Below, in pieces: positions 24,749 through 34,028 of a stretch of 64,000 bases of DNA. Position numbers and translations under genes: made by a program. The stretch covers positions 186,001-250,000 of the forward strand of contig JADJJK010000005.1 in assembly GCA_016706545.1 (NCBI GenBank). The letters are read 5' to 3'. This DNA is from Myxococcales bacterium. Its GTDB lineage: Bacteria; Myxococcota_A; Polyangia; Haliangiales; Haliangiaceae. Every line of letters begins with the position of its first letter. Position 1 is the stretch's first letter. Below the pieces are notes generated by a model. It was given only the letters and a program-made list of their open reading frames with translations, made no database searches and was not told the origin of the DNA.

Positions 24749-24759
<11 letters not shown>
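23822..24759 (-). CDS. Alpha/beta hydrolase (epoxide hydrolase/dehalogenase-like), apparent frameshift near the end
   Basis: This encodes about 310 residues if one base is restored. Motifs in order: oxyanion loop His-Gly-Phe-Pro-Asp-His near residue 48, nucleophile Asp in Gly-His-Asp-Trp-Gly-Ala near 115, an acidic residue in Gly-Glu-Gln-Asp near 250, and catalytic His in Val-Gly-His-Phe near 281. An Asp nucleophile points to the epoxide hydrolase/haloalkane dehalogenase branch; the substrate is unknown. At 23905-23910 the natural continuation (Leu-His-Leu-Glu-Ala-Pro-Gly-Glu-Val ... Trp-Leu) lies one frame over and ends at 23822. Without correction the protein runs into unrelated sequence for about 180 codons. 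It starts with TTG overlapping the end of gshB by 11 nt, so the two are probably co-translated. Confidence 0.75.
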
Positions 24760-25705
<946 letters not shown>

Positions 25706-25793
25706 GTCCTTGGCCTAGCCCGGTTGGCGCCAGCGTGCAAGGTGTGCAGCGTGCGCAAGGGGCGGCAGGGCACGCATCAAGCGGCGCGGGCTG

Positions 25794-27833
25794 TCACTGC
25801 GGGCCGGTCGCGGTCTCGATCATGGCGGGCACGGGCGGCGCGGCGGGCGCCTCCGCTGTCGGGGCGCCGCTCGCCGGAGCCGCCGGAGCTGCGGGAGCCG
25901 CCGGAGCTGCGGGAGCCGCCGCCGCCGGAGCCACGGCAGCCGCCGGCGGGGCGGGCGGGGTGGGCGCGGCAGCAGGCGAGGGGAACACGAAGATCTTCAA
26001 GATCGCGTACAGCGCCGCGGCCACGGTGATGGGCACGGCGGCCTTGGCGAACCTGGCGCCGCCCACTCCGTGGCGCTTGGACTCGGCGAGCCCGCGCACC
26101 GCCAGAACGACCGACGACGTGCCGAGGATGGCGACCACGATGCCGCCGAGCTTGGGGTCATCGAGCACCAGCGGCCACACCGCCACCGAGGTGGCGAAGG
26201 CGGCGATGGAGTCGCCAGATACCGTGGTGGCGGGGTCGGCGCGGCGCGGCGTGGCGCTGCCGTCCTTCACGACCTGCGCGCTGGGCAGGGCATCGCTGCT
26301 CGTGTCCGCGTCATCCTTGCCGGAGTCTCGCATCAGCGACTCGAGCGGCACCTTGCGCGTGAAGTACGAGCCAGCCACGAACATCAGCGCGGCGACGATG
26401 AACACGCCGACGATGAGCCAGGTGAACAGCGTGTCGAGCGCGATGTCGCCGGTCAGGCCATGCACCCGGCCGGCGATGTAGTCGCCGTTGGAGGTGGAGA
26501 GAAACCAGGTGCCCATCACCAGGCCGCCGGCGGAGGCTGGCGCCAGCTTGCTCATGCTGGACAGGCCCACCGGAGACAAGAACAGCTCGGCCACGGTGGA
26601 CATGAAATAGAACATGACCAGGTACAGCGGGCTGACCAGCGAGGTCGCGCGCGACGCGGGCAACATGAACACGAAGGCCAGGCCGATGAAGACCAGCGCG
26701 ACGCCGAACTTCTTGATGTCGTTGAACGGCAGCTTGCGCGCGGAGATCCGCGTGAACATCCACGCGAACAGGGGGGAGAGCAAGATGATGAAGACCGAGT
26801 TGATCGACTGATACCAGGTGGAGGGGAACGGATTGCCGAAGGCGACGTTGCGCGTCCGCTCATCAGCGAAGGCGTTCATCGTGCCGGCGGCTTGCTCGAA
26901 CAGGGAGAAGAACGCGACGCAGCCGATGGCGAGCACGAACATCGCCTGCACGCCCTTGCGCTCCGTGCCCTTGGCCTTGCGGTACAGCATGGCGAAGGTG
27001 CCCAGGAACAGGGCGATGAGCACCACGCCAAAGACGTTGGAGATGCGCTCCTGGGTCAGGGACCACACGCCGGCGAAGTGGATGGTGGAGAGGATCGCCG
27101 GGCCGGCCGCCAACGCGGCGATGATGCGGAGCAGGGTCTTCTTGTTACGCGCGCGGGCCGCTGGATCCGTGATGACCGGCGGGGCGCCGATGCCGGTCAA
27201 GGTCCGGGTGCCGAAGTGGAAGATCACGAGCCCCAGCGCCATGCCGACCGCGGCAGCGCCAAACCCGAAGTGCCAGGACGACTGCGGGCTGATGCCGTTG
27301 CTCGCCAGGAAGGCCTTGAAGGAGTCAGATTGCGCCAGGAAGCCACAGATGATGGGCGAGACGAAGGCGCCGACGTTGATGCCCATGTAGAAGATGGAGA
27401 AGCCAGCGTCGATCCGTGGGTCCTTGGCAGAGTAGAGCTGGCCCACCATGGTGGACACGTTGGGCTTGAGAAAGCCGGTGCCGATGACCAGCGACACCAG
27501 GCCCAGGTAGAAGAACAGGACCGACGGCAGGGCCAGGAGCACGTGGCCGATCATGATGATGACCCCGCCGATGAACACGGCGCGGCGCTGCCCCAGGTAC
27601 TTGTCGGCGATCCAGCCGCCCGGCAGCGACATCATGTACACGGCCGCCATGTACATGCCGAGGATGGCGCCGGCCTGGCTCTTGGTGTACCCGAGGCCGC
27701 CCTTGGTCAGCGGCGCCGCCATGAACAGCGCGAAGATGGCGCGCATGCCGTAGAAGCTGAAGCGCTCCCACATCTCGGTGAAAAACAGCGGGGAGAGCCC
27801 GCGGGGTTGTCCGGCCGGCGTTTCTTGGCTCAT
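25794..27833 (-). CDS. POT-family proton-coupled peptide transporter with Ala/Pro-rich tail
   Basis: This encodes about 679 residues. The N-terminus carries the POT/PTR signature Phe-Thr-Glu-Met-Trp-Glu-Arg-Phe-Ser-Phe-Tyr-Gly-Met, with the ExxER-type residues that couple protons to peptide uptake. A second family signature is at Gly-Ile-Asn-Val-Gly-Ala-Phe. About 14 membrane helices can be traced. Most bacterial POTs have 480-520 residues. Here the last 150 residues add a linker, two extra hydrophobic segments and a tail of Ala-Ala-Pro repeats encoded by tandem 'gccggagctgcgg' units (about 25860-25960), of unknown use. ATG 27833 is chosen because it starts just before the signature; no strong ribosome-binding site is present. 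It probably brings di- and tripeptides into a predatory or proteolytic cell. Confidence 0.9.
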   Translation of the reverse strand: MSQETPAGQPRGLSPLFFTEMWERFSFYGMRAIFALFMAAPLTKGGLGYTKSQAGAILGMYMAAVYMMSLPGGWIADKYLGQRRAVFIGGVIIMIGHVLLALPSVLFFYLGLVSLVIGTGFLKPNVSTMVGQLYSAKDPRIDAGFSIFYMGINVGAFVSPIICGFLAQSDSFKAFLASNGISPQSSWHFGFGAAAVGMALGLVIFHFGTRTLTGIGAPPVITDPAARARNKKTLLRIIAALAAGPAILSTIHFAGVWSLTQERISNVFGVVLIALFLGTFAMLYRKAKGTERKGVQAMFVLAIGCVAFFSLFEQAAGTMNAFADERTRNVAFGNPFPSTWYQSINSVFIILLSPLFAWMFTRISARKLPFNDIKKFGVALVFIGLAFVFMLPASRATSLVSPLYLVMFYFMSTVAELFLSPVGLSSMSKLAPASAGGLVMGTWFLSTSNGDYIAGRVHGLTGDIALDTLFTWLIVGVFIVAALMFVAGSYFTRKVPLESLMRDSGKDDADTSSDALPSAQVVKDGSATPRRADPATTVSGDSIAAFATSVAVWPLVLDDPKLGGIVVAILGTSSVVLAVRGLAESKRHGVGGARFAKAAVPITVAAALYAILKIFVFPSPAAAPTPPAPPAAAVAPAAAAPAAPAAPAAPAAPASGAPTAEAPAAPPVPAMIETATGPQ

Positions 27834-27990
27834 GGAGTACGGCGACCGTACATGCTTTGCCCCAGCGGGCAAAGGCCGCTTACTAACTCCCAGCGGCCAG
27901 ATGGTCGAGAGTGCTGCGCCCAGGTCGCTCGCAGCGCCGCAGTCGACCGCCGTTTGACGCGACGTGGCGCTGGATCACGAGGGCAGCGCG

Positions 27991-28254
27991 TCAGCTCACC
28001 AGCTCGGCGAGGCGGGCGGCCGCGGCGATGGACAGGCCCAGTCGCACCGAGCCGAGCGTCACGGCGAGCAGGCCAACCGAGGCCGCGCCAGCGCCAAAGA
28101 GCCGCGCGGCCCCCGAGAGGGCGCGCTCGCGAAAAGTCAGCCAGCCGGCAAACATGGCGAAGATGCCAGCGCCCAAGCCGAGGAACATCCACGGCATCGG
28201 GCACAGGATCAACCCTAGGGAGAGGGAGGCAATCACCACCGCCAGCCTGGCCAT
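27991..28254 (-). CDS. Small membrane protein
   Basis: This encodes 87 residues, mostly hydrophobic, with two or three likely membrane helices (residues 3-22, 24-42 and 55-75) joined by a short Arg-rich loop (Phe-Arg-Glu-Arg). No family is recognised. The composition, with well-placed charges between hydrophobic blocks, favours a real gene, but no good ribosome-binding site precedes the ATG at 28254. It is divergent from era. Confidence 0.5.
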   Translation of the reverse strand: MARLAVVIASLSLGLILCPMPWMFLGLGAGIFAMFAGWLTFRERALSGAARLFGAGAASVGLLAVTLGSVRLGLSIAAAARLAELVS

Positions 28255-28346
28255 GGCGGCAAGCTAGCGCAGGTGGGCGGCGGGGGCGAATTTCTGGCGA
28301 CGAGGCGCCTTGTGCTTTGGTCGTAAGCCAGCTAAACGAAACGACC

Positions 28347-29336
28347 ATGCAGGAAGCGGCGAACGAAGGCGGACTGTACGCCGGCTTCTGCGCCATCGTT
28401 GGCCTGCCCAACGTGGGCAAGTCGACGTTGATCAACAAGATTCTGGGCGAGCACCTGGCGGCCGTGTCCGCCAAGCCGCAGACCACCCGCGACCGCATCC
28501 TGGGCATCCACCGGGTCGAGCGTGTGGAATCCGCGGGTGGCGAGCTTGCGCAGAGCCCCCAGAGATCGGCGCAGATCGCCTTTGTGGACACGCCCGGCCT
28601 GCAAGATGGCAAGGGCGCGCTGCGGCGCTACATGCGGGACGAGGCAGTGGCGGCGGCGGCGGACTGCGATGTGGTGCTGCTGGTGATCGACGCCTCGGAT
28701 CGCTCGGGCCGGCTGCCAGGCCGGCTGCGGGATGACGACGCCTCTCCCATCGCCGCTGCGGTGGCGCGACACCCGACGGTGGTGGCGCTCAACAAGGTGG
28801 ACCGGGTGGCCAAGCCGGATCTGCTCCCCCTCATCGAGGCGTGGACCGCGGAGCTGCCGGGCGCCGAGGTGGTGCCGATCAGCGCCGCCACCGGAGATGG
28901 CCTGGTGGCCTTGACCTCGGCGATCGCGCGCCGCTTGCCGGTGGGCCCCGCGCTGTTCCCCGACGGCATGGTGACGGACCGGACCCAGCAGTTCATCGCC
29001 CGCGAGATCATCCGCGAGCAGCTCTATCATCAGCTCGGCAAGGAGCTGCCCTACGCCTGCGCGGTGGTGGTGGAGAGCTGGAACGAGCGGCCGAGCAAGG
29101 GCGACGTCGCCGTCGGCGCGGTGATCGTGGTGGAGCGAGAGTCGCAAAAGCCGATCGTGGTGGGGCGCGGTGGCCAGCGCATCCGCGAGCTTGGCATCGC
29201 CGCGCGCACCGCCCTGGGCGAGGCCCTGCGACGGACCGTGCACCTGAGCCTGTTTGTGCGGGTGGAAGAAGAGTGGAGCCAGAAGGACGCGGGCTTGCGC
29301 CGCCTGGGGTACGCCAACGATCCTCAGCAGGCGTGA
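28347..29336 (+). CDS. era: GTPase Era
   Basis: This encodes 329 residues. The GTPase domain has G1 Gly-Leu-Pro-Asn-Val-Gly-Lys-Ser-Thr, the Pro-Gln-Thr-Thr-Arg-Asp-Arg switch I, G3 Asp-Thr-Pro-Gly-Leu and G4 Asn-Lys-Val-Asp. The C-terminal KH domain has Gly-Arg-Gly-Gly-Gln-Arg-Ile-Arg-Glu-Leu-Gly. Era binds 16S rRNA near its 3' end and helps mature the 30S subunit. The frame runs open a long way upstream, but that part is the opposite strand of the transporter; ATG 28347 puts the start 14 residues before the P-loop block as in other Era proteins. An insert of about 15 residues after switch I is slightly longer than usual. der, another ribosome-assembly GTPase, follows. Confidence 0.95.
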   Translation: MQEAANEGGLYAGFCAIVGLPNVGKSTLINKILGEHLAAVSAKPQTTRDRILGIHRVERVESAGGELAQSPQRSAQIAFVDTPGLQDGKGALRRYMRDEAVAAAADCDVVLLVIDASDRSGRLPGRLRDDDASPIAAAVARHPTVVALNKVDRVAKPDLLPLIEAWTAELPGAEVVPISAATGDGLVALTSAIARRLPVGPALFPDGMVTDRTQQFIAREIIREQLYHQLGKELPYACAVVVESWNERPSKGDVAVGAVIVVERESQKPIVVGRGGQRIRELGIAARTALGEALRRTVHLSLFVRVEEEWSQKDAGLRRLGYANDPQQA

Positions 29337-29492
29337 CCCCGCGGTGCCGGTGCGCGCGAGTTGCTGTAGGATCTGACGCAGATTCTGCGGTCGCAGCATT
29401 GCAGCCGGTCCGACAACGCTCCAGCCTCCGGTCATCTGCCTGAAGCTTTTGCGGCGCAGCCTGCGCCGGTTCTTTTTGCCCCCGTGACGCTC

Positions 29493-31454
29493 ATGAGCCT
29501 TCCCCTGGTCGCTATCGTCGGTCGTCCCAACGTGGGCAAGTCGACCTTGTACAACAAGCTGGTCGGCGGCAGGCCGGCGCTGGTGCATGACACGCCGGGG
29601 CTCACCCGCGACCGGCGCTACGGCACCTGCGACTACTTCGGGCAGATGTTTCGGGTGGTGGACACCGGGGGCCTGGATCCGGAGGCCGAGTCCGAGGTCA
29701 TCGGCGCCGGGATTCACCGACAGGCGCAGCGCGCCATCGCCGAGGCCGAAGCCGTGGTGTTCGTGGCCGATGGCCAGGCTGGGGTGTCGCCGCTGGACGC
29801 CGAGCTTGGGCGCAAGCTGCGGCTGCTCAACAAGCCGCTGATCCTGGTGGTCAACAAGATCGACCATCCCAAGCACGACCCGTCCATGCACGAGTTCCGG
29901 CGCCTGGGCTTTCCCGAGGTGATCGCCGTCTCGGCCGCGCACGGCCGTGGCGTGGACGAGCTGATGTCGCGCATCGTCGAGGTGTTGCAGATCCCCGCCC
30001 CGCCACCGCCGCTGAGCGAAGACGAGCGGCTGGCACAAGAGGCGGCGGCGCTGGGCGAGCCGGAGGACGACGAGCTGGACGACGAGCTGGACGAAGATCT
30101 GGACGAAGATTTGGACGACGAGGCCGGGGACGAAGCAGCGGACGACGAGGACTCCGAGGACGAGGCCGGGGACGACGAGGCCGGCGACGACGAGGACTCC
30201 GAGGACGAGGCCGGGGACGACGACGAGGACTCCGAGGACGAGGCTGATTCAGAGGTCGCCGCGCCGGCGCGCCCGGCGCGCGGTGGCCAGGAGCGCAGCC
30301 GCGCTGGCGGCCGCCACGTCGTCGCGGATCCAGCCGCGCCGCTGCGCATCGCGTTCGTCGGTCGCCCCAACGCAGGCAAGAGCTCGCTGTGTAACCGGCT
30401 GGTGGGCGAAGAGCGCTCCCTGGTCCATCACGTCGCTGGGACCACCACAGATCCGGTGGACAGCGAGCTGGTGCTGGGCGACCGCCGGTACATCCTCGTC
30501 GATACCGCGGGGATCCGCCGCAAGGCCAGGGTGGAGGCCGAGATCGAGAAGATCTCGGTGTCGATGACGGTGGGGCAGATCGAGCGCGCTGATGTGGTGG
30601 TGCTGCTGCTCGACGCGGAGGCCGGCCCATCGGAGCAAGACGCGCGGCTCGCCGGCATGATCGAGGACCGCGGCAAGGCGCTCATCCTCGCGGTCAACAA
30701 GGCGGACCTGGTGCCACAGGCCAAGAAGCGCGAGGCGTTGACCGAGGCCTTGCGCGACAACTTTCACTTCCTGCCGTGGGCGCCGGTGGTGTGGCTCAGC
30801 GCGGCGCGCGGCGACGGTGTGGACCGCCTCCTCGACAAGGTGGATCAGGTGGCGCGGCAATATCGCCGCCGCATCGGCACCGCCGAGCTGAACCGCTTCT
30901 TCGCCGAGGTCTGCGAGTCCATGCCCCCGCCGATGTGGCACGGCAAGAGCGCGCGCGTGTACTACCTCACCCAGGGCCGCGCCTCGCCGCCCACGTTCCT
31001 GTTGTGGACCAGCAACGCGGAGGGGCTGCCGCCTTCGTATCGACGCTTCATCAGCAACCGGCTGCGAGAGCGCTACGGCTTTGGCGGCACGCCGCTGCGG
31101 GTGATCGCCAAGGCCAAGAGCGGCAGCGATACGTCTCCAGAGCGCTCGCGCTCGCGCGCGGCTGGCGCCAGCCGAGAGCCGCGGCCGCCGCGCCCCAACG
31201 AGCGCTCGATGCCGGCGCGCCGCAAGGCGAGCGCCCGCCCGGGCGCCCCGACCGGGGCTTCATCTCGTGGCGGAGCGACGACGGCGCGGGGCTCCACCGC
31301 GCGCGCGGGCGCCAAGCCAGCACGTCCGGGCGGCGGACGCCCCACCGCTGGCCGTCCAGCCAGCAAGAGCGCGCGGCCGGCCGCGCGAGGGAGCAAGTCG
31401 GCGCGCCCAGGCGGTCGTGCCGCGGGCGGGCGCAGCCGGGGCAGCAAGCGCTGA
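29493..31454 (+). CDS. der: GTPase Der (EngA) with acidic linker and basic C-terminal tail
   Basis: This encodes about 653 residues, against 440-490 for most Der proteins. It has two GTPase domains (G1 Gly-Arg-Pro-Asn-Val-Gly-Lys-Ser-Thr near residue 10 and Gly-Arg-Pro-Asn-Ala-Gly-Lys-Ser-Ser near 285), each with its DTxG and NKxD motifs, then the KH-like domain to about 525. Der helps assemble the 50S subunit. Two additions are unusual: a linker (about 172-260) of almost only Asp and Glu with Ala/Gly, built from in-frame repeats, and a tail of about 120 residues rich in Arg, Lys, Ala, Gly and Pro. The opposite charges suggest self-contact or nucleic-acid binding by the tail. ATG 29493 is preferred over GTG 29484; no ribosome-binding site decides. 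Confidence 0.95.
   Translation: MSLPLVAIVGRPNVGKSTLYNKLVGGRPALVHDTPGLTRDRRYGTCDYFGQMFRVVDTGGLDPEAESEVIGAGIHRQAQRAIAEAEAVVFVADGQAGVSPLDAELGRKLRLLNKPLILVVNKIDHPKHDPSMHEFRRLGFPEVIAVSAAHGRGVDELMSRIVEVLQIPAPPPPLSEDERLAQEAAALGEPEDDELDDELDEDLDEDLDDEAGDEAADDEDSEDEAGDDEAGDDEDSEDEAGDDDEDSEDEADSEVAAPARPARGGQERSRAGGRHVVADPAAPLRIAFVGRPNAGKSSLCNRLVGEERSLVHHVAGTTTDPVDSELVLGDRRYILVDTAGIRRKARVEAEIEKISVSMTVGQIERADVVVLLLDAEAGPSEQDARLAGMIEDRGKALILAVNKADLVPQAKKREALTEALRDNFHFLPWAPVVWLSAARGDGVDRLLDKVDQVARQYRRRIGTAELNRFFAEVCESMPPPMWHGKSARVYYLTQGRASPPTFLLWTSNAEGLPPSYRRFISNRLRERYGFGGTPLRVIAKAKSGSDTSPERSRSRAAGASREPRPPRPNERSMPARRKASARPGAPTGASSRGGATTARGSTARAGAKPARPGGGRPTAGRPASKSARPAARGSKSARPGGRAAGGRSRGSKR
30060..30245. 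repeat. In-frame acidic tandem repeats inside der
   Basis: Repeated 'gacgaggactccgaggacga' and 'gaggccggggacgacgag' units encode the Asp/Glu-rich linker between the two GTPase domains. All units keep the reading frame. Confidence 0.85.
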
Positions 31455-31663
31455 GCTGCTGCGTAGGCCTTGCTTCCAAGGTTCTGTGCGCGCGGTTGCA
31501 CGGAACTTGCGTGGGCCAACTCAGGCGAACTCTGGGGTTGGATGTGGGTCTGCGACGACGAAGTCGCAGATGGACATGAGGCGTCAAGTGGGGGGCCTGA
31601 TGCTTGTCGTGGACTCTATCAGCGCCATGGTGCAAGGCTGGCGTTTCGGTCAGGAGGTTCGCG

Positions 31664-32569
31664 ATGACCAGGTCCACCTCGAAGCGAAGCACGGCGAGGA
31701 CGTCTGCCCGCGGCGGCGGCAAGGCCAAGGAGGGCACTGCGAAGTCGACGAAGGCTGCGAAGTCGGCGAAGTCTGCGAAGTCCGCGAAGGCCGCGAAGCC
31801 GGCGAAGTCGGCGAAGGCCCCGAAGTCTGCGAAGTCTGCGAAGGCCCCGAAGTCGACGAAGGCTGCGAAGGCCCCGAAGTCTGCGAAGTCGGCGAAGGCC
31901 CCGAAGTCGGCGAAGGCCGCGAAGTCTGCGAAGGCCCGCTCTGCGCCGTCGCGCACGACCCCCGCCAAGCGGCGAACTCAGCGCGCGCCAGAGCGTCCTG
32001 CGCGGAGCGCGCCGGCGGCTTCGGCCCTGGAGGCTCGCTTCGATAGCCAGCGCCTTCGGGGGTACCTGGATGCCGCGCGCCGCGGTGAGGCGCACCTGAT
32101 CCTGGACGTGCCGTTGGACTTGCCGATCCGCGAAGCGCTGGTGGCGCCCCCACCATGGGGCGAGGGATCGTACGAGAAGCTGCTGGCGCTCTACCTGGCT
32201 ACGGACACCTTTGGCTTCGAGGAGCTCGGCGGCGTCATCTACGACTTCGCCGAGCACACGTACTTTCGCTACGACGACGAGGGCTATGCGCTGGCGCAGG
32301 TCCACGCGGACCTGGGCTTTTTGCACGCCACCTCAGACTACGGGCTCTTTGACGAACAGCGCGCGGTCCACTACTACCGCGCTGCGCTCGCTGGGCCCTA
32401 CCCAGAAGGGGTGTACGAGGAGCTGGACGCAGTGCTGGCCGTGGCCAAGGCGCCGCTGCGGCTCCTGGAGGCCCTGCGCCATGCGCTGGCCACCGAGAAC
32501 GAAGCTAGCGACGAAGCCGCCGACCGGGAACCCGAGCGGATCCCCGACCTGCCGGCGCGCCGACGCTGA
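31664..32569 (+). CDS. Protein with histone-H1-like Lys/Ala-rich N-terminal tail
   Basis: This encodes 301 residues. AGGAGG lies 6 nt before the ATG at 31664, a strong site that fixes the start. Residues 1-122 are almost only Lys, Ala, Ser, Pro and Arg, with repeated Lys-Ser-Ala-Lys-Ala-Pro units encoded by a 9-bp-based tandem repeat (about 31740-31940), like the tails of histone H1, AlgP and HU-fusion proteins that coat DNA. Residues 123-301 are a compact acidic domain (Leu-Ile-Leu-Asp-Val-Pro, Phe-Gly-Phe-Glu-Glu-Leu-Gly, several Tyr-rich helices) that I do not recognise. A tail that binds DNA or RNA joined to a partner domain is a reasonable guess. The 210 bp before it, after der, hold no evident element. 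Confidence 0.8.
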   Translation: MTRSTSKRSTARTSARGGGKAKEGTAKSTKAAKSAKSAKSAKAAKPAKSAKAPKSAKSAKAPKSTKAAKAPKSAKSAKAPKSAKAAKSAKARSAPSRTTPAKRRTQRAPERPARSAPAASALEARFDSQRLRGYLDAARRGEAHLILDVPLDLPIREALVAPPPWGEGSYEKLLALYLATDTFGFEELGGVIYDFAEHTYFRYDDEGYALAQVHADLGFLHATSDYGLFDEQRAVHYYRAALAGPYPEGVYEELDAVLAVAKAPLRLLEALRHALATENEASDEAADREPERIPDLPARRR

Positions 32570-32607
32570 GCTGGCGCTGGGCCGGCTCGCCGCGACGGGT
32601 CAGCGCG

Positions 32608-33000
32608 TCAGTAGCAGATGCAACACGCGGTGGAGGTCTGACAGAAGCCGTAGCCCTTGCCGCCGCACATGGCCCAGCACGTGGAGTTGCTGGAGCAGGA
32701 GGCCGCCGGGTTCATGGCGCACGTGGTGGGCGCCGCTCTCGTGCAAGACGTCTGGACGCCGTTGCAGGACACCCCGGTGGAGGTGGGGGTGCAGTTCGCG
32801 GTTCCACTACAGGTCACCGCGACTCCGTTGTAGGGAGACAGGCAATCGTTGGTGGCCGAGCAGCCCGTGACCTCTTGTTCGGTGCTGGAGAGCGCCGGGT
32901 TGGCAGGATCGGCAGGATCGGCAGGATCCTCGAGAGGTTCGCCGCACCCCATCGCCAGCCCAAGCAGCAAGAAGACTCCCAGAAGCATTTGTAGGCGCAT
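32608..33000 (-). CDS. Cys-rich small lipoprotein
   Basis: This encodes 130 residues. The ATG at 33000 is preferred because AAGGA lies 8 nt upstream; ATG 33009 would sit on that site. The leader ends in Leu-Ala-Met-Gly-Cys, a lipobox. It is followed by a short repeat of Asp-Pro-Ala (9-bp units) and then a domain with about 14 cysteines ending Cys-Cys-Ile-Cys-Tyr, suggesting many disulfides or metal binding. It is a surface or periplasmic protein of unknown function, of a kind common in myxobacteria. Confidence 0.75.
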   Translation of the reverse strand: MRLQMLLGVFLLLGLAMGCGEPLEDPADPADPANPALSSTEQEVTGCSATNDCLSPYNGVAVTCSGTANCTPTSTGVSCNGVQTSCTRAAPTTCAMNPAASCSSNSTCWAMCGGKGYGFCQTSTACCICY

Positions 33001-33158
33001 GTCGCTCATCCTTGTGGAGGAATAGACCGGAGCGCGCTCCAGACGGAGCGCCACAAGGAGTCGCTTGGCCAGCCCATCTGGATTTCGGAATCTGCAGCCA
33101 ACTGCGCATCGAGAGCCGTAGTGGCCCGCCTGGAAAGAGGCCGGCGCGCTGGCGGAGC

Positions 33159-34028
33159 TCAGAAACGGCCGAGCACGAGCGCGCTCGCGCCGTGTGTGGT
33201 CACCTGCGGCGCCAGGCGTGTACCGCCGCCTGGTGCTGTGCGCTGGCGCGCGCCGGTGAGCCAGAGGTACGTCGTGACCGCGCCGCCGACGGCGCCGGAC
33301 AGCGCGAAGGTCCAGGCCAGGGTGTGGCGGTGGTCGGCGGAGTCGCGCAGGCTGGGCTCGGTGGCGCCGCCGTCCTGGTAGCGCTCGTCCATCGAGCGCG
33401 AGGACAGCTCGAACGCGACGCCGGCGCCCAGCGAGAGCACGGACAGGCCGCCGAGCAGGACCGCCATCTCGCGGCGGCTAACCGGGGGCTGACCGGTGGT
33501 TCGCGGCGCGGTGGTGCTCATCAGCTCGGCGGCGGCGCGGCGAGCCTCTTGCTGCATCGCGGCCTCGGCGCGCAGGTGCGCTGCGCGTTCGCGCTCCGTC
33601 TGCTCCTGCGCGGCCTGCTGCCCCGCGGCGCGGCGGGCCTCGTCCTGGCGCGCTTGCTCCTCGAGCTTGCGCGCCAGCACTGTCTCGATGCTGGTCAGCC
33701 AGCGCCGCGCGTCAGCGGCGCGACTGCCGTTGGGCGTGATCGCCAGGTATTGCTCATAGAACTGCATGGCCTTGGCCAGCTCGCCCATGATCCGATGCCC
33801 CTCGCCGAGCTTGTAGAGCATCTCCGGATGCGGAACCTGCTCGAACGCGAGGGCATAGAGCGAGAGCGCCTCGGCGAAGCGGCCATCGTCCTCCGCGGCC
33901 ATCGCCTGCGCCGTCAGCTGGAGCGCGCGCGCTTTGCGCTCCTCGACATCGGCGCTTGCCAGCTTGCTGTCAAGCGTGAGCAGGAACGCGCCCAGCAGGA
34001 TGGCGACAGGCAGGAGCGGGCCCCTCAT
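33159..34028 (-). CDS. Exported TPR protein coupled to a Ser/Thr kinase gene
   Basis: This encodes about 289 residues. A signal peptide (Leu-Leu-Pro-Val-Ala-Ile-Leu-Leu-Gly-Ala-Phe-Leu) is followed by two or three TPR units (about residues 35-110, with Gly-Arg-Phe-Ala-Glu-Ala-Leu and Pro-His-Pro-Glu-Met-Leu-Tyr-Lys-Leu-Gly), an Arg/Glu/Gln/Ala coiled-coil stretch to about 195, and two membrane segments near 205-222 and 245-265. The ATG at 34028 overlaps the kinase stop as ATGA, so the two proteins are made together. A kinase with a TPR partner of this shape is a recurring myxobacterial arrangement; the protein may be a periplasmic or membrane scaffold for the kinase's outer domain. Confidence 0.82.
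   Translation of the reverse strand: MRGPLLPVAILLGAFLLTLDSKLASADVEERKARALQLTAQAMAAEDDGRFAEALSLYALAFEQVPHPEMLYKLGEGHRIMGELAKAMQFYEQYLAITPNGSRAADARRWLTSIETVLARKLEEQARQDEARRAAGQQAAQEQTERERAAHLRAEAAMQQEARRAAAELMSTTAPRTTGQPPVSRREMAVLLGGLSVLSLGAGVAFELSSRSMDERYQDGGATEPSLRDSADHRHTLAWTFALSGAVGGAVTTYLWLTGARQRTAPGGGTRLAPQVTTHGASALVLGRF

Noticed and set aside
26070..28346. An upstream extension of the era frame that would give a protein of over 1000 residues.
   Set aside because: The extension is the complement of the POT transporter gene and a membrane protein gene; Era proteins begin shortly before the P-loop, as at 28347.
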